A DNA stretch of 64,000 bases from Amphirosellinia nigrospora (lineage: Eukaryota; Ascomycota; Sordariomycetes; Xylariales; Xylariaceae), in contig SCHM01000001.1 of assembly GCA_004123355.1 (NCBI GenBank), positions 9,124,193 through 9,188,192 of the forward strand. Reading direction: 5' to 3'. A model generated the notes under the pieces. The model did not search any database. It saw only the letters and a list, made by a program, of their open reading frames with translations, and was not told the origin of the DNA. Positions 1-9,651 of this stretch are shown in pieces. The translations under genes and the position numbers were made by a program. Position 1 is the first letter of the stretch. Every line of letters begins with the position of its first letter.

Positions 1-632
1 ACCAGTGGTTCGCCCGTGATGTCATCACGTCCGGGCACCTTTGGAGCGTTGAAACTGGTGTTGTATACACGGCCTGACGGCTCGTGGACCCAACGAGACG
101 AGATTCGCTCCATGACCACCTCGAAGGGTGTCTGGAGAGACACTACCCAGTTGATGGGCACGATGTCATCCAGTCGCTCGGCCTGGAGCGCAGTGCGTGG
201 GAAACCGTCAAGCAGGAATGAGGCCGACGGGTCGTCGGATGCTTGGCGCGATAGACTTGCACCTGCGTTCGGATCTGAATCTATACCCGGAATAGATGAT
301 TCCGAAGCCATATCGGCGGCGGACGTAGCCTCACCCGAGACAGCGGATGCCATGGTCATGAAGCTCGGCGGACCACCGGCCAGCCACCCGCGCCGAGAAA
401 GCTCGTTGGTGATCAAGCGGAGAATCATCTCATCGGGAACCAGGCCACCATCCTCATGGTCTTCTCGACCTTGATGCCGAGGGGCGTGCGGTTCTTGACA
501 TTGTGGCGGAGGAGGTCGCCGGACGAAATAGCGGACAACTGGGGAAGCGGGAGAGCAGGCGTTCGGACTGGGTTCCTTTGCCTACCCCGGCGCACCGACG
601 AGGATCACGCGGGCGGCTCGGCGAAGGCGCAT
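1..632 (-). CDS. ADK2: Mitochondrial GTP:AMP phosphotransferase (adenylate kinase 2/AK3 type), 3' end cut by window
   Basis: The minus strand encodes an adenylate-kinase-family protein of the mitochondrial matrix type, which transfers phosphate from GTP to AMP. The start codon at 630-632 opens with MRLRRAARVILVGAPG, then the P-loop GAPGVGKGTQ, an SSGDLLRHNV AMP-site segment, FLLDGFPRT, and the lid region RWVHEPSGRVYNT...FNAPKVPG.DDITGEPL, where the window ends. Three frame breaks are visible: inside the P-loop near 585, at FPQL near 555, and before the GLVPDE segment near 450. Each is cured by one extra base in a run of G or C, so they look like sequencing losses. A Ser/Ala-rich insert of about 40 residues lies before FLLDGFPRT. 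Family membership is very secure. The call as ADK2 rather than ADK1 rests on the short N-terminus and the FNAPKVPG lid wording. Confidence 0.9.
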
Positions 633-2216
633 AGTATGCGAAACCAAAGTAGACGGGGCTCGGGACGCTGGGATGGTAACGTGGGGTCTCGGAAAGTGAC
701 CCGAACTGGTATGACGTTATTTTTGAAGTCGAAAAAAAATGTGGCAGCGATATTGGTTCGAGGAGCTATGTAGGTAGCGATGCGAGATGCACGGAGTTGT
801 CGAATAGTCTTCTGGCACAGATCCCGGCGATTAACGGGAATACGTCAAGGGCTCGGCGGAATGGTGCAGAGACGGACCCAGGCGGATCTCAAGCACGACA
901 TTAAGCAAAGTCCATCGTGTCAGAAGCGCCTCGATCAATATTAAAATATGATTGATTGATAAGCTGCGGCACAGCTTGGTAGGAGGGTCGAAGGTGAATA
1001 TACAATAGTACGATGGTGGTGGGATTATAGTCGACTTCGCACCCAAACCCCGTCTCGGTCCTGCTCTTTGCTCATACATTGATACAGTAATGTTGAGAAA
1101 ACGCAAGGGACCGTCAATCACGCCAAATCCAGAATGGAGAAGTCCGAGAAGTGAAATGGTGGGGAGTAGTCTAAGCCCAATAGGGAAATGGTCGGTGTTG
1201 TCTCATGCACCCAGCTGCTCGCTAAAATCGTTGGAGAACTCAAGGACCTGCCTCCCTCCAACACTAGACTGTCGGGATCTACCAATCAGCAATAAGTAAA
1301 TAAGGAACAGACCGAATGGTCGATGGCTATAGTTGTATTGGTTGATAAATTCGTTAATGTTACCTAGGTACTTATTATTGCCCAGACTATATAGCAATCA
1401 TACCTACCAACACACACGTAAGTGGAAACATTAGACTGCTGAGGGCATCAGCATTTCAAGAAACCAGTGAGACGCTATCCCACTCTACTTTAGGTACATC
1501 AGACGCTAGATAAACCTTAACACATCCATGTTCCGCATGGGCTAGATAGTGGGCTGCCGCAAGAAGAAGCATGTGCCTGTTAAGCCTTCTTAGTACACGT
1601 ACCATTGATCCGACGGCCCTAAGGAGGCGTCTGAGTTGTGACCATATAATGCATAGGTTCGCAACAGAATAGCAAAGCCGACTTTTGCCGATCATCATGT
1701 TGACACACGATATTCTGCCATAGACCGAGGCCCGCCTAAGAGTTGAGACATCTGTAACCTCGATGCAACCCCAACATGACCATCTACTATTTGCTTGTGA
1801 TTGGGGGACCTAATTTTGATGACCAGAATCCTAAAAGCATCATGAACAGTTCAAAGTATACATTATGTGGGACTTGTATGTTATTTTACTTTGTTTGGTC
1901 TATGGCTTAGTCTAGAGCCTATAAGCGTCTTCATGAATGCCGTATGCATGGAATCATTGCATTACAATGCAACAAGCCTTAGGTATTCTAGGTGCCCAAG
2001 TCCATGCATAATACAAATTGCTCAAGTGTCCAACAAACCGCGTGCCCTAATCCCTCAAAGGCCGTAGGTATTAGATATGTAAATTCGTCATCGCATACCC
2101 TGGAGTCGCTTATGATGGTACAGTTCTGGAGGTGCGGGAGTCCCCGCCCAGAATATCCAGGTCTTTATGTGTGGCATGCCGCTGTTGCATAGCACGATCT
2201 TAAGCCCTGGACCAAC
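633..2216. other. Intergenic, no gene seen
   Basis: Only short unconvincing frames occur. One TACCTAGGTA palindrome lies at 1361-1370. The 5' flanks of ADK2 (right-hand side of that gene) and the 3' flank of TIM10 lie here. Confidence 0.6.
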
Positions 2217-2603
2217 TTAGCCCCCGAAACCAAAACCACCACCGCCACCGCCGCTTCTTTGTTGTGATTCTTGCTGGAGCTGCTCGGACACCTTCATGTG
2301 GACATCGAAGAACTTGGCGCACACGATCGAGACAAACGCTCTCGCCCTTGTTCAGGTCGGACTCGAGGTAGTTGTTGGGGACACACTTCTTTTGGCACGC
2401 TTTTGTGAGACTATTGAACAACCAATGTGAGTATATTATCCCCTTGCAGTCGGGGTGAAGGAGGAAGGCAGCGCATTGCTAGGCAGGTCGTGCGACGGGG
2501 ATTTACCGGTTGGCCATCTCGGTGAGGAGCTTCATCTCCGCTCGACGGCAGCGATCTTCTCGGCCGACGAGGGCTGTGGTCTTCCGAGTCCAAGGAACGA
2601 CAT
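2217..2603 (-). CDS. TIM10: Mitochondrial intermembrane-space chaperone Tim10
   Basis: A small Tim protein that with Tim9 escorts hydrophobic precursors across the intermembrane space to the TIM22 inner-membrane translocase. Exon 1 (2507-2603) begins [20 protein letters not shown] and ends MANR. A 96-base intron (2411-2506, GTAAAT...TAG) leads to exon 2 (2217-2410) with the twin CX3C motif: CQKKC, then [15 protein letters not shown] and a second C needed by the family. The tail is Gln-rich followed by glycines and FGFGG. The intron joins in phase. Frame breaks occur after AAVE (near 2545) and twice around the second CX3C (near 2310); one-base additions to doublets restore the expected [20 protein letters not shown]10 is essential in yeast, so these are probably sequence errors. 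Identification is very secure. Confidence 0.9.
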
Positions 2604-3221
2604 ATTGATGGAACTTGTCGGTGTAGTTGGGTGAATTGATTGGGCTTGTGTGGACAGCGGTTTTGTAACGTATGTGATGCAATCAATATAATCCTGGTCG
2701 GACTTGTTCAAAGCTGCATCAACTTTTGGAGCTCTGTGTCGCCGTAATTGGAAGGCGGTATATCGGATAATCGTTGTACCATTGGTCACCGAGTCGGCAG
2801 AAAAAGATAGTAACTTAGGTACCTACTTAGGTACCTCTCCTAGAGACAGAACTTGAAAGTTATTTAATGAGGCAATCCAGTAACGCGCAAACACCAACCA
2901 CAAAACGCGTTACTTTCTCTTTTTTTATTGTCCACTGTCCAGTATAGATAATACAGTCCTGCTTGTAATTTACCCCTAATGTCACAGGTCAGGCTTCAAT
3001 TCAGGACCCCTGTTAACACCTATCAGTTTTCTGGCAAAAGTGAGTTGAAATCTTTCATTAGTACCCCGCTTCAAAATGATGAATTGGTATGAGAACCGCT
3101 GCGTATTACACCACATTTGTGGTGGAGGATTATTTCTGCCACCCTGTCTGACTATGTCAACTATCCTGCTTACTGAAACTCCCAATTTAACATCCAAGCT
3201 GACTCGTCAAAGATTATCGAC
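2604..3221. other. Divergent promoter region between TIM10 and MSK1
   Basis: This 0.6 kb stretch separates two divergently transcribed genes for mitochondrial proteins and probably holds both promoters. Two copies of the TTAGGTACCT-type palindrome sit at 2815-2837. No gene is visible. Confidence 0.5.
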
Positions 3222-5000
3222 ATGGAGAGCACTTCTCTTCGATTCTTGCGCCCATACCTATTCGGGTTGCCACCAGCTAACAGCACTGCATATACTCGGA
3301 TCTTCTCTGCCTCACGCACAAAGGCAAATGGCAAGACTGTGGCATGTAGCGTAGAACAAAGGATACCATTTCATCTTTCCGCAGTGAAGAGATCCTCCAG
3401 CACCAATTCTAGCAATTCAGAGGATGAACTAGCCACCGCAACTGCTCGCGCGGTCACGGTTGAAGGCCGTGTCCAAAAGCTTCGAGCATACGATGTGCTC
3501 CAGTTCCCTAGGCTAGACCACAAGCCTGGCCGCATGACTATACCCGCATTCCGTCAGAAGTTTGAGGATGGAGCATCGACCCCAGCCTCAGAGGAGATCA
3601 CTCTTGAAGGCAGGATCATGTCTATAAGACGGGCTGGGTCTAAACTGGTGTTCTTGCATATTCTAGGAGGATATCAACAGATTCAGGTCATGGTACACCT
3701 GGGTGGTCTCACCTCGCCTCCATTAGATACCGAAGAATTCAAAAATGCTCTCCATCCATTGCGACGTGGAGATATCATCTCAGTTTCGGGTACCGCTATG
3801 CGGACAAAAGCGGGTGAATTGACCTTAGGGGCGCTCAAACTTCCCACCATCATAAGCCCAGCTCTTGCACCTCTCCCGGAGAAATTAATCAACGAAGAAA
3901 CCAAAATTTTGCATAGACATGTTGACTTACTTGTGAATCGACGAACATCTGACATCATCCGCCTCCGCTCTCACATTATTAAGTCAATGCGAGATTTTTT
4001 CCACGAGCAAGACTTTCTTGAAGTTCAGACTCCTATCCTAGCTGACTCGGCTGGTGGCGCAACCGCTCGGCCATTCCTGACCACTTCAACTGCCTTTTCA
4101 CACAGGCAATTAGCAATGCGAATTGCTCCCGAGCTCTGGCTCAAGCGATTGGTCGTTGGTGGTAATGATAGGATATTTGAGATTGGGTCATCCTTCCGAA
4201 ACGAAGGCCTTGATGTAACGCACAATCCAGAATTCACAACATGTGAATTCTATTCAGCATATTTCAATCTAGCCGACTTGATTCAATTTACCGAAAGTCT
4301 CATCGCTCGTCTACTTGCCGACGCCGAAGAAATGATAGCCACCCGGCTTACATCTCTTCAGAAACCAAAAGTCTCAATACCAAAAGAGCAGTGGAAGCAA
4401 GTCGAGTTCATACCTGCCCTCGAAGATATTCTCGGTTTCCGTTTCCCCGATTTGTCGAAGCCTAATGCTTTAGAGAAGCTTACCAGCCTTCTCACAGAGC
4501 GCCATGCTTCATTAGTAGTCCCAGGAATGTCACTCAACAAGCTTTTAGACCATCTAGCTGCAACACACCTTGAGCATGAGTCATTGCACCAGCCATTGTT
4601 TATTATTCACCATCCAGCCTGCATGTCCCCCTTGTCAAAATCCTTCACATGTCCCAAAACTGGCCAGCTCGTGTCCGCACGCGCCGAGCTGTTCATCGAG
4701 GGTCGCGAGATGGCCAACATGTACGAAGAGGAGAACGACCCGTTTGAGCAGCGCCGGAAGTTCGAGCTTCAGTTACAGTCGAAGGGCGGCAGCACAGTTG
4801 CCGATGACGAAGGGCCAGCTGAAATCGACGAGAGTTACGTTCAGGCCCTTGAACACGGGCTTCCACCCACCGGCGGATGGGGTTGCGGTATCGACCGGCT
4901 CGTCATGGCCCTTTCTGGCGCAACGAGGATCAGCGATACCCTTCCTTTTGGCAATCTCAAGAATGTTGTCTCGCTGTCTCAAGCTGCCAAAGACTTGTAA
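3222..5000 (+). CDS. MSK1: Mitochondrial lysyl-tRNA synthetase (class IIb)
   Basis: An uninterrupted 592-residue frame. It charges mitochondrial tRNA-Lys with lysine in the matrix. The N-terminus (about residues 1-60) is basic, Ser-rich and poor in acids, as in a mitochondrial targeting sequence. An OB-fold anticodon-binding domain follows (about 125-212, LEGRIMSIR...). The class II core shows motif 1 near 262-272 (FLEVQTPILA), GGATARPF, RIAPELWLKRLVVGG and motif 2 at about 325-344 (FRNEGLDVTHNPEFTTCEFY). Next are HHPACMSPLSK and motif 3 at 551-560 (GGWGCGIDRL). The RIAPELWLKRLVVGG and MSPLSK segments fit LysRS rather than AsnRS or AspRS. It is one of only two multi-domain or multi-exon genes here without frame breaks. 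The start is the first methionine that gives a targeting-like leader. Confidence 0.93.
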   Translation: MESTSLRFLRPYLFGLPPANSTAYTRIFSASRTKANGKTVACSVEQRIPFHLSAVKRSSSTNSSNSEDELATATARAVTVEGRVQKLRAYDVLQFPRLDHKPGRMTIPAFRQKFEDGASTPASEEITLEGRIMSIRRAGSKLVFLHILGGYQQIQVMVHLGGLTSPPLDTEEFKNALHPLRRGDIISVSGTAMRTKAGELTLGALKLPTIISPALAPLPEKLINEETKILHRHVDLLVNRRTSDIIRLRSHIIKSMRDFFHEQDFLEVQTPILADSAGGATARPFLTTSTAFSHRQLAMRIAPELWLKRLVVGGNDRIFEIGSSFRNEGLDVTHNPEFTTCEFYSAYFNLADLIQFTESLIARLLADAEEMIATRLTSLQKPKVSIPKEQWKQVEFIPALEDILGFRFPDLSKPNALEKLTSLLTERHASLVVPGMSLNKLLDHLAATHLEHESLHQPLFIIHHPACMSPLSKSFTCPKTGQLVSARAELFIEGREMANMYEEENDPFEQRRKFELQLQSKGGSTVADDEGPAEIDESYVQALEHGLPPTGGWGCGIDRLVMALSGATRISDTLPFGNLKNVVSLSQAAKDL

Positions 5001-5972
5001 TCCCAGTCGGATGCTGTAACTTTCCCATATGTACATTAGAAATGATACCCCTATAGCTATAAGACGCTTTGCACACCTCTCATGCATAATATGGCCTCTT
5101 ATCAAAGCTATCTCCAGTATCCTTTGATCTCTAGCTAGAGCCTCGATCTGCTTGACTATTCCCCCTTTTCTCGCCATGCCGCCAATGCTAGGTATGCCAA
5201 AGTCTGAGCTTCTAGCTCTAATCAAAGCCAAATACCATTTGCGCCTATTGCAATGTCAGAGACCTTGATATATATTAGATGGGATAAACTCAACGTGTCC
5301 ATGATCCTAGCTTAGAAGACAAAGCTGACCTTGAATAAAAAAGTTGAAAGAATGCACTGTTTAAGATTATTAGCACAGGGTATCATTTTAAAATGGTCAT
5401 ACCATGTCACGGTCACATCAGAAAGCTAGCGGTTTTTTTTCGGTATTTTTGTCAAATTCCTCTCCTAGTCCAACACACAACACTGCTTCCGCCCCTCATC
5501 CTGCGACACGATATCCCGTTGTACATCTGTCCTCTATTCGTCTATCTGTCTGCAATACTGTGTCCCCATCGAAGTCCAGCAGTAGATTCGAGAGAAATAA
5601 AGAATGAAATTGATCTTCGATTTGGAAAAATTCATCGCATAGATTAATCCATCGTCTCGTGCGCCGCTCATGCCCCATGCCGTGTCGTAGTACCTTACGC
5701 CCAGCAAGGCTCGTTTCTTCAGTATACCCTTGAGAAAAAAGAACGCCTCGATTCGCAATGCCTTGAGCAGACTCGTCGTAAAATCAAATTATATGCATGC
5801 ATGCATGCATGCTGGTTTCACATTCCGTGTAGAAAACAACGCAAGACGCACGCGCAAATTATCGTACAATGTAGGAAAGACTGGTGAACTCAACCCAAAC
5901 GCCAGGAAACAAAGGAAATACTGGCCGTAGCGCTTTAACACTCATCAGAGTCGCTGTGAACTCCTCTACATC
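5001..5972. other. Intergenic between convergent genes
   Basis: The 3' flanks of MSK1 (plus) and of the unknown minus-strand gene meet here. Apart from a tetranucleotide repeat at 5793-5812 I see no gene or structure. Confidence 0.55.
5793..5812. repeat. (ATGC)5 self-complementary microsatellite
   Basis: Five perfect tandem copies of ATGC. Because the unit alternates with GCAT the whole tract is its own reverse complement. Confidence 0.95.
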
Positions 5973-8900
5973 TCAAGCTCCAGATCGAAGAAATGAGAAA
6001 TCTAGTGTCGTAAAGAAGTAGTTCGTTGGTAAATCCGACATGCGAGAAAGTACTGAGCTAACTACCTCTCGCCAGTATGCGCGGAATGCCACGAAGCTAG
6101 CATCAGAGTCCACCCCTGATGCGGAGAGTCCCGCGACGCGGCCGCTGCGTTGATCAGCCAGCGAGGTGGTGGCGGGACGCCTGTTCGCGCGGTTGCGGCT
6201 GCGTCGGATTCTGCTTTAGCTTCTATCGTTTCCTTAAGGATCTCGTAGTATTCCGCGTCGGCTTCTTCGAGTGTTAGCGTACGACGGGGGAAGTGTTGTT
6301 GGTTTGCGCGGTTGGCTGTGCTTGTTGTTGGTCTGGTGATGTTTCTGCTGGCTCTGTTGGGGCCATCTGAGGGACGATTCGTGTTCGTCTTTGATGGGGA
6401 AGAAGTTTCTTCGGCAACTGGGTGCTGTCTTGTACAGGTTTCGGGTTGTTTTCAACTACCTGAGGGGCTATTCGTGTTCGTCGTTGATGTGGAAGAAGTT
6501 TCTCTGGTAACTGAGAAGTTTCTTGTACAGGTGTCTGGTCGTTTTCGACTATCTCAGAGTCTGACTGCGGACGCCGCTCATGTGGTAGAAGGCCTTTAGA
6601 TGATTAGGGAGACGCCTACCATTCCTGTTTGCGGGAGCCCTTACCTTTCGTTTTTGGTTGGACAGTTGTTTTAGGACCCCGGCCAGGGCCGGTGTTATGT
6701 GACGACGCCGCAACCGCGTAACTCATCGGCTTTTGTTCAGCGACGTTGCTGTCTGATGAGATACTTTTCGGTACTGGAGTTCGGAGAATGTTCGTGGCAG
6801 TTGGCACGGAACCTTGGGTGCCATTACGTAGATCAGAAGGAGTCCACGCAGTAGGCTGTCGTTGTTTGTCAGGCCTCTCTACTCGGTTTGAATTATCGTA
6901 ATGGCTGTCGGTGGCCAACGAAGTTGTCATGAAGTTGTCGACAGCAGTGGTCCCGCTAACGAGCATACTATCGGGACTGCTGCGCTCCGAACTTGAGATA
7001 CTGGGCCTATTCTGTGCCTCAGATACGATTCCGACCGAAGCAGTATCATCATAGCCGCGTAGGTAGTTGTCTTTTAAGACGGGCTCTTCATCTGATTCGT
7101 CATTCCAATACTCGTCCAGGCCGCCGGAGGAGCCCAACATCGAGGTGGCTTCAGCCCGGATATTAAGCATGAACCTCGGGCCATTGTTGACGAACTTTCC
7201 GTTCTCGATGGCCATTTCGGCTCGGCGCTCTCGAACTAGGTGCTCCCAGCTAACGCAACTCTTCATCAGCCTTCCATTATTCGTCCCGCGTTGCGTGAGA
7301 CCCTGTTGGAACTCCAGCCACAGCTCTTTGTCTAGGAGCTTGTTCTTCTCCGCTGACTTCTCGAGGCGATCGTCAAATGATAGATAATCATAGGTCTCCT
7401 CAATGGTCTGGATTTTATCACGAACATCTCTGATTTGATTGGGGATTCCGATGATAAGCCATTCCCATAGCTCGCACGCACCCTCAAGTAGCCTCATGTC
7501 TACAGCACCGGGAAGGGCTGGAATAGCATCTCGCGCAGATATTGCCTCATTTTTCGGCCCGGCCTCGACCGCTTCCCTAGCAGGTTTACCGATTCTCCGT
7601 ATAACCTTGGAGAGGGACAGCTCTTTGTTGGTTTTGGTTCTGAATATACTTTCGGCCAGCTCCCTCCGATGGTTATAGATTCGCCACTCGTTCTTCGTCG
7701 CAAGTTGTATTTCCAGTTGGCAGCCGTGGCAGACCATATCTTCTTCTCGCCGCTGTAGCATTGTAGCCAAGTAGAAGTATGAAGGCAGGGACATTTCACA
7801 GTCTCGGCAGCGGTGGAGCTTCACCTCGCCACGGAGAACGAGCCAATCATGTAGTCGCTCTTGGACCACGGACTCGCCGTTGCAAGCAATGATCAGATCA
7901 TGCCATACTGTGACCTCCATCGCGTGCTTCAGATCTTGAGAAATGATAGGGGCCTTGTCGGGGCCATCAGAGTAGTGGGTATGACTCTTGCACCAGTGAG
8001 GGACGCCTACCCCCGAATGATGCTTTTTGTTATAAAAGTCGTGGAGCGCGGCAATAGCCCTCAAAATCTTCGGCAGTCCCCGGAGAGGAACTCGGTCCAG
8101 GAATGCGCGGAAACCTGTGCCAGGGGTGAAAAAGTCTTGGTTGCCTTTCTCGCAGGAATCCCATATCCCCACCAGTTGAGCAGTGACAGCCCTTTGGCTG
8201 TCTAGCCAGTCTATTTCCTCCGGAACAATGCCGTACTCACCCACGTGACCGCTTCCATCGGCATTGTAATGAGGTCCCCTGTAGTAAAATGGGCTGTAGT
8301 CGGCCGCGATGTGCGGCTGGGGTGGCTTGAGCTCCGTGCGCTCTTTGTTGATGACGTTAATGGCGTGTAGAAATGGCTGGGTATCGCAAAATGTCATTAA
8401 GAAGCACTGGTGGACACCGAGAGCTTCTAGTTTCGGCATACAGGGAACGATACATTTCAACGTTGCAACATTCACCCATGGCATACCATGAAGCACCAAA
8501 TGCTTGATGGCATCCCCATTGAGGTACGAGAAATGTACTTAAGATACGTTAGCAGTCACTTCGTTATGCTTGGTTAGAAGTGGTAGGACTTACGCAGCTT
8601 GTAATGGGCGGTCATGCTCAACTCAAAGCTAGTTGGCTCGTCTGCCGGCACGATGGAATTAATCGGGTAGCCTGCTTTGTTCCTAACCATCTCCCGCATA
8701 GGCCCTTGGTTTTCAGGACGAATTGGCGACATGATAATGGCCGGAGAAAAAGGCCGCGGCTGAACCTTCTTGAGGTTCCCGTTCGTCGCCCGACGTTTCT
8801 CTTCCTGCGCTTCCAACTCCCGCACCTCCTGCAAACAATATTTATCCCAGCCGAAAAACCGGAGGCTGGTAGTGTCTATGTGCAACTGCGGATGTGTTAG

Positions 8901-9651
8901 TATGATACTAGGAACAAAACTCAACTTTGATTCCTTACCCATGAAGACTGGACCATGCGTGCAATGAGCTGGGATGTTCCACACAAGCTAGCTAAGTCCT
9001 CATACCGTGGTATAAGTGAACGAAAATCTTCTCGAAAATTTCTCGAGTTCCGAAAATATGGTTCACAAGCTTGGGCTGAATTGCTTCGGGCTGAGCGAGG
9101 GGCCGACTCCGGAAATATAAGGGGGCCTACAAGTATGGTCAGTAGACGAACATAATGAAGCTTAAGGATTTGGCGAGGTCATTTACCCTCATAGTCCCGT
9201 TCTTTATATTCGGGTAGTGGATCGCCATCTCTAATTGGTTCTTCTCCTGAATGGTGAGGTTGTCAAATTTGCGACCTTCATAGTTATAGTGTCCTTTATA
9301 CTCTGGGTGAAGAAGGGGTGCGTTTTCGCTTTTCTTATTCTCGTAGGCTTTGCTACGGTCAATGCCATAATCAGCTTTTCCGGCCGCAGCCCCTGAACGG
9401 GCTTGAACAAAACGATGAACTCCATCTTCCGGAGTCTTCCATCGTGCCTTGTTGTATACAACCGACAATTTTCCGAACCCCGGAGGCGGTTGTAAGGTCT
9501 CGGGGAATAGGGGGCACTCGACCCCCGCAGCGGGAGCAGTCGATGACTGGGATTGCGACGTATTACAAGCGCCCTGACGCGCTAAGCCGGCGCAAACATT
9601 GTTGATCTGTTTGTTCATCCGTTTCCGCCTGCCTGATTTACCCTTAGACAT
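5973..9651 (-). CDS. Unknown multi-exon fungal protein with Cys pairs and a C-terminal 32-residue tandem repeat
   Basis: I do not recognise this gene. Exon 1 (9187-9651) starts MSKGKSGRRKRMNKQ, a basic nuclear-signal-like leader. Exon 2 starts at 9126 after a 60-base intron (TREIFEKIFVHLYH). Exon 3 is 8594-8885 and exon 4 is 6645-8537. Exon 5 begins at 6593 after a 51-base intron (6594-6644, GTAAGG...CTAAT...AAAG). Exon 4 carries a CRDC ... CHGC pair of CX2C motifs about 25 residues apart, probably a zinc site. Exon 5 encodes tandem units built around LLPHQRRTRI.PQ, then a Glu/Ala-rich segment (TLTLEEADAEYYEIL) and a final FVAFRAYWREVV segment. The exon 2 to exon 3 junction is out of phase by one base, and two single C or G losses (near 6290 and 6110) are needed to reach the stop at 5973-5975. 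Alternative ends lie at 6274 or 6062. Exon structure is well supported for the middle and weaker at both joins. Confidence 0.65.
6350..6593 (-). repeat. Tandem 96-base (32-codon) repeat inside the last exon
   Basis: Read on the minus strand, two adjacent near-identical units and a diverged first unit occur: LLPHERRPQSDSEIVEN..., LLPHQRRTRIAPQVVEN... and LLPHQRRTRIVPQ. Shared intervening text is VEN-x-(Q/K)-PVQ-(E/D)-x-(S/T)-QLP-x-K. The period is 32 codons. The last unit runs into a Gln/Thr/Pro-rich linker. Confidence 0.8.

Noticed and set aside
3222-5000. First thought to be an asparaginyl-tRNA synthetase.
   Set aside because: RIAPELWLKRLVVGG, THNPEFTTCEFY and HHPACMSPLSK are lysyl-tRNA synthetase wording.
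6312-6599. 95-codon plus-strand frame with an internal hydrophobic repeat.
   Set aside because: It is the mirror of the 32-residue repeat in the minus-strand gene, whose reading continues in frame from the preceding exon.
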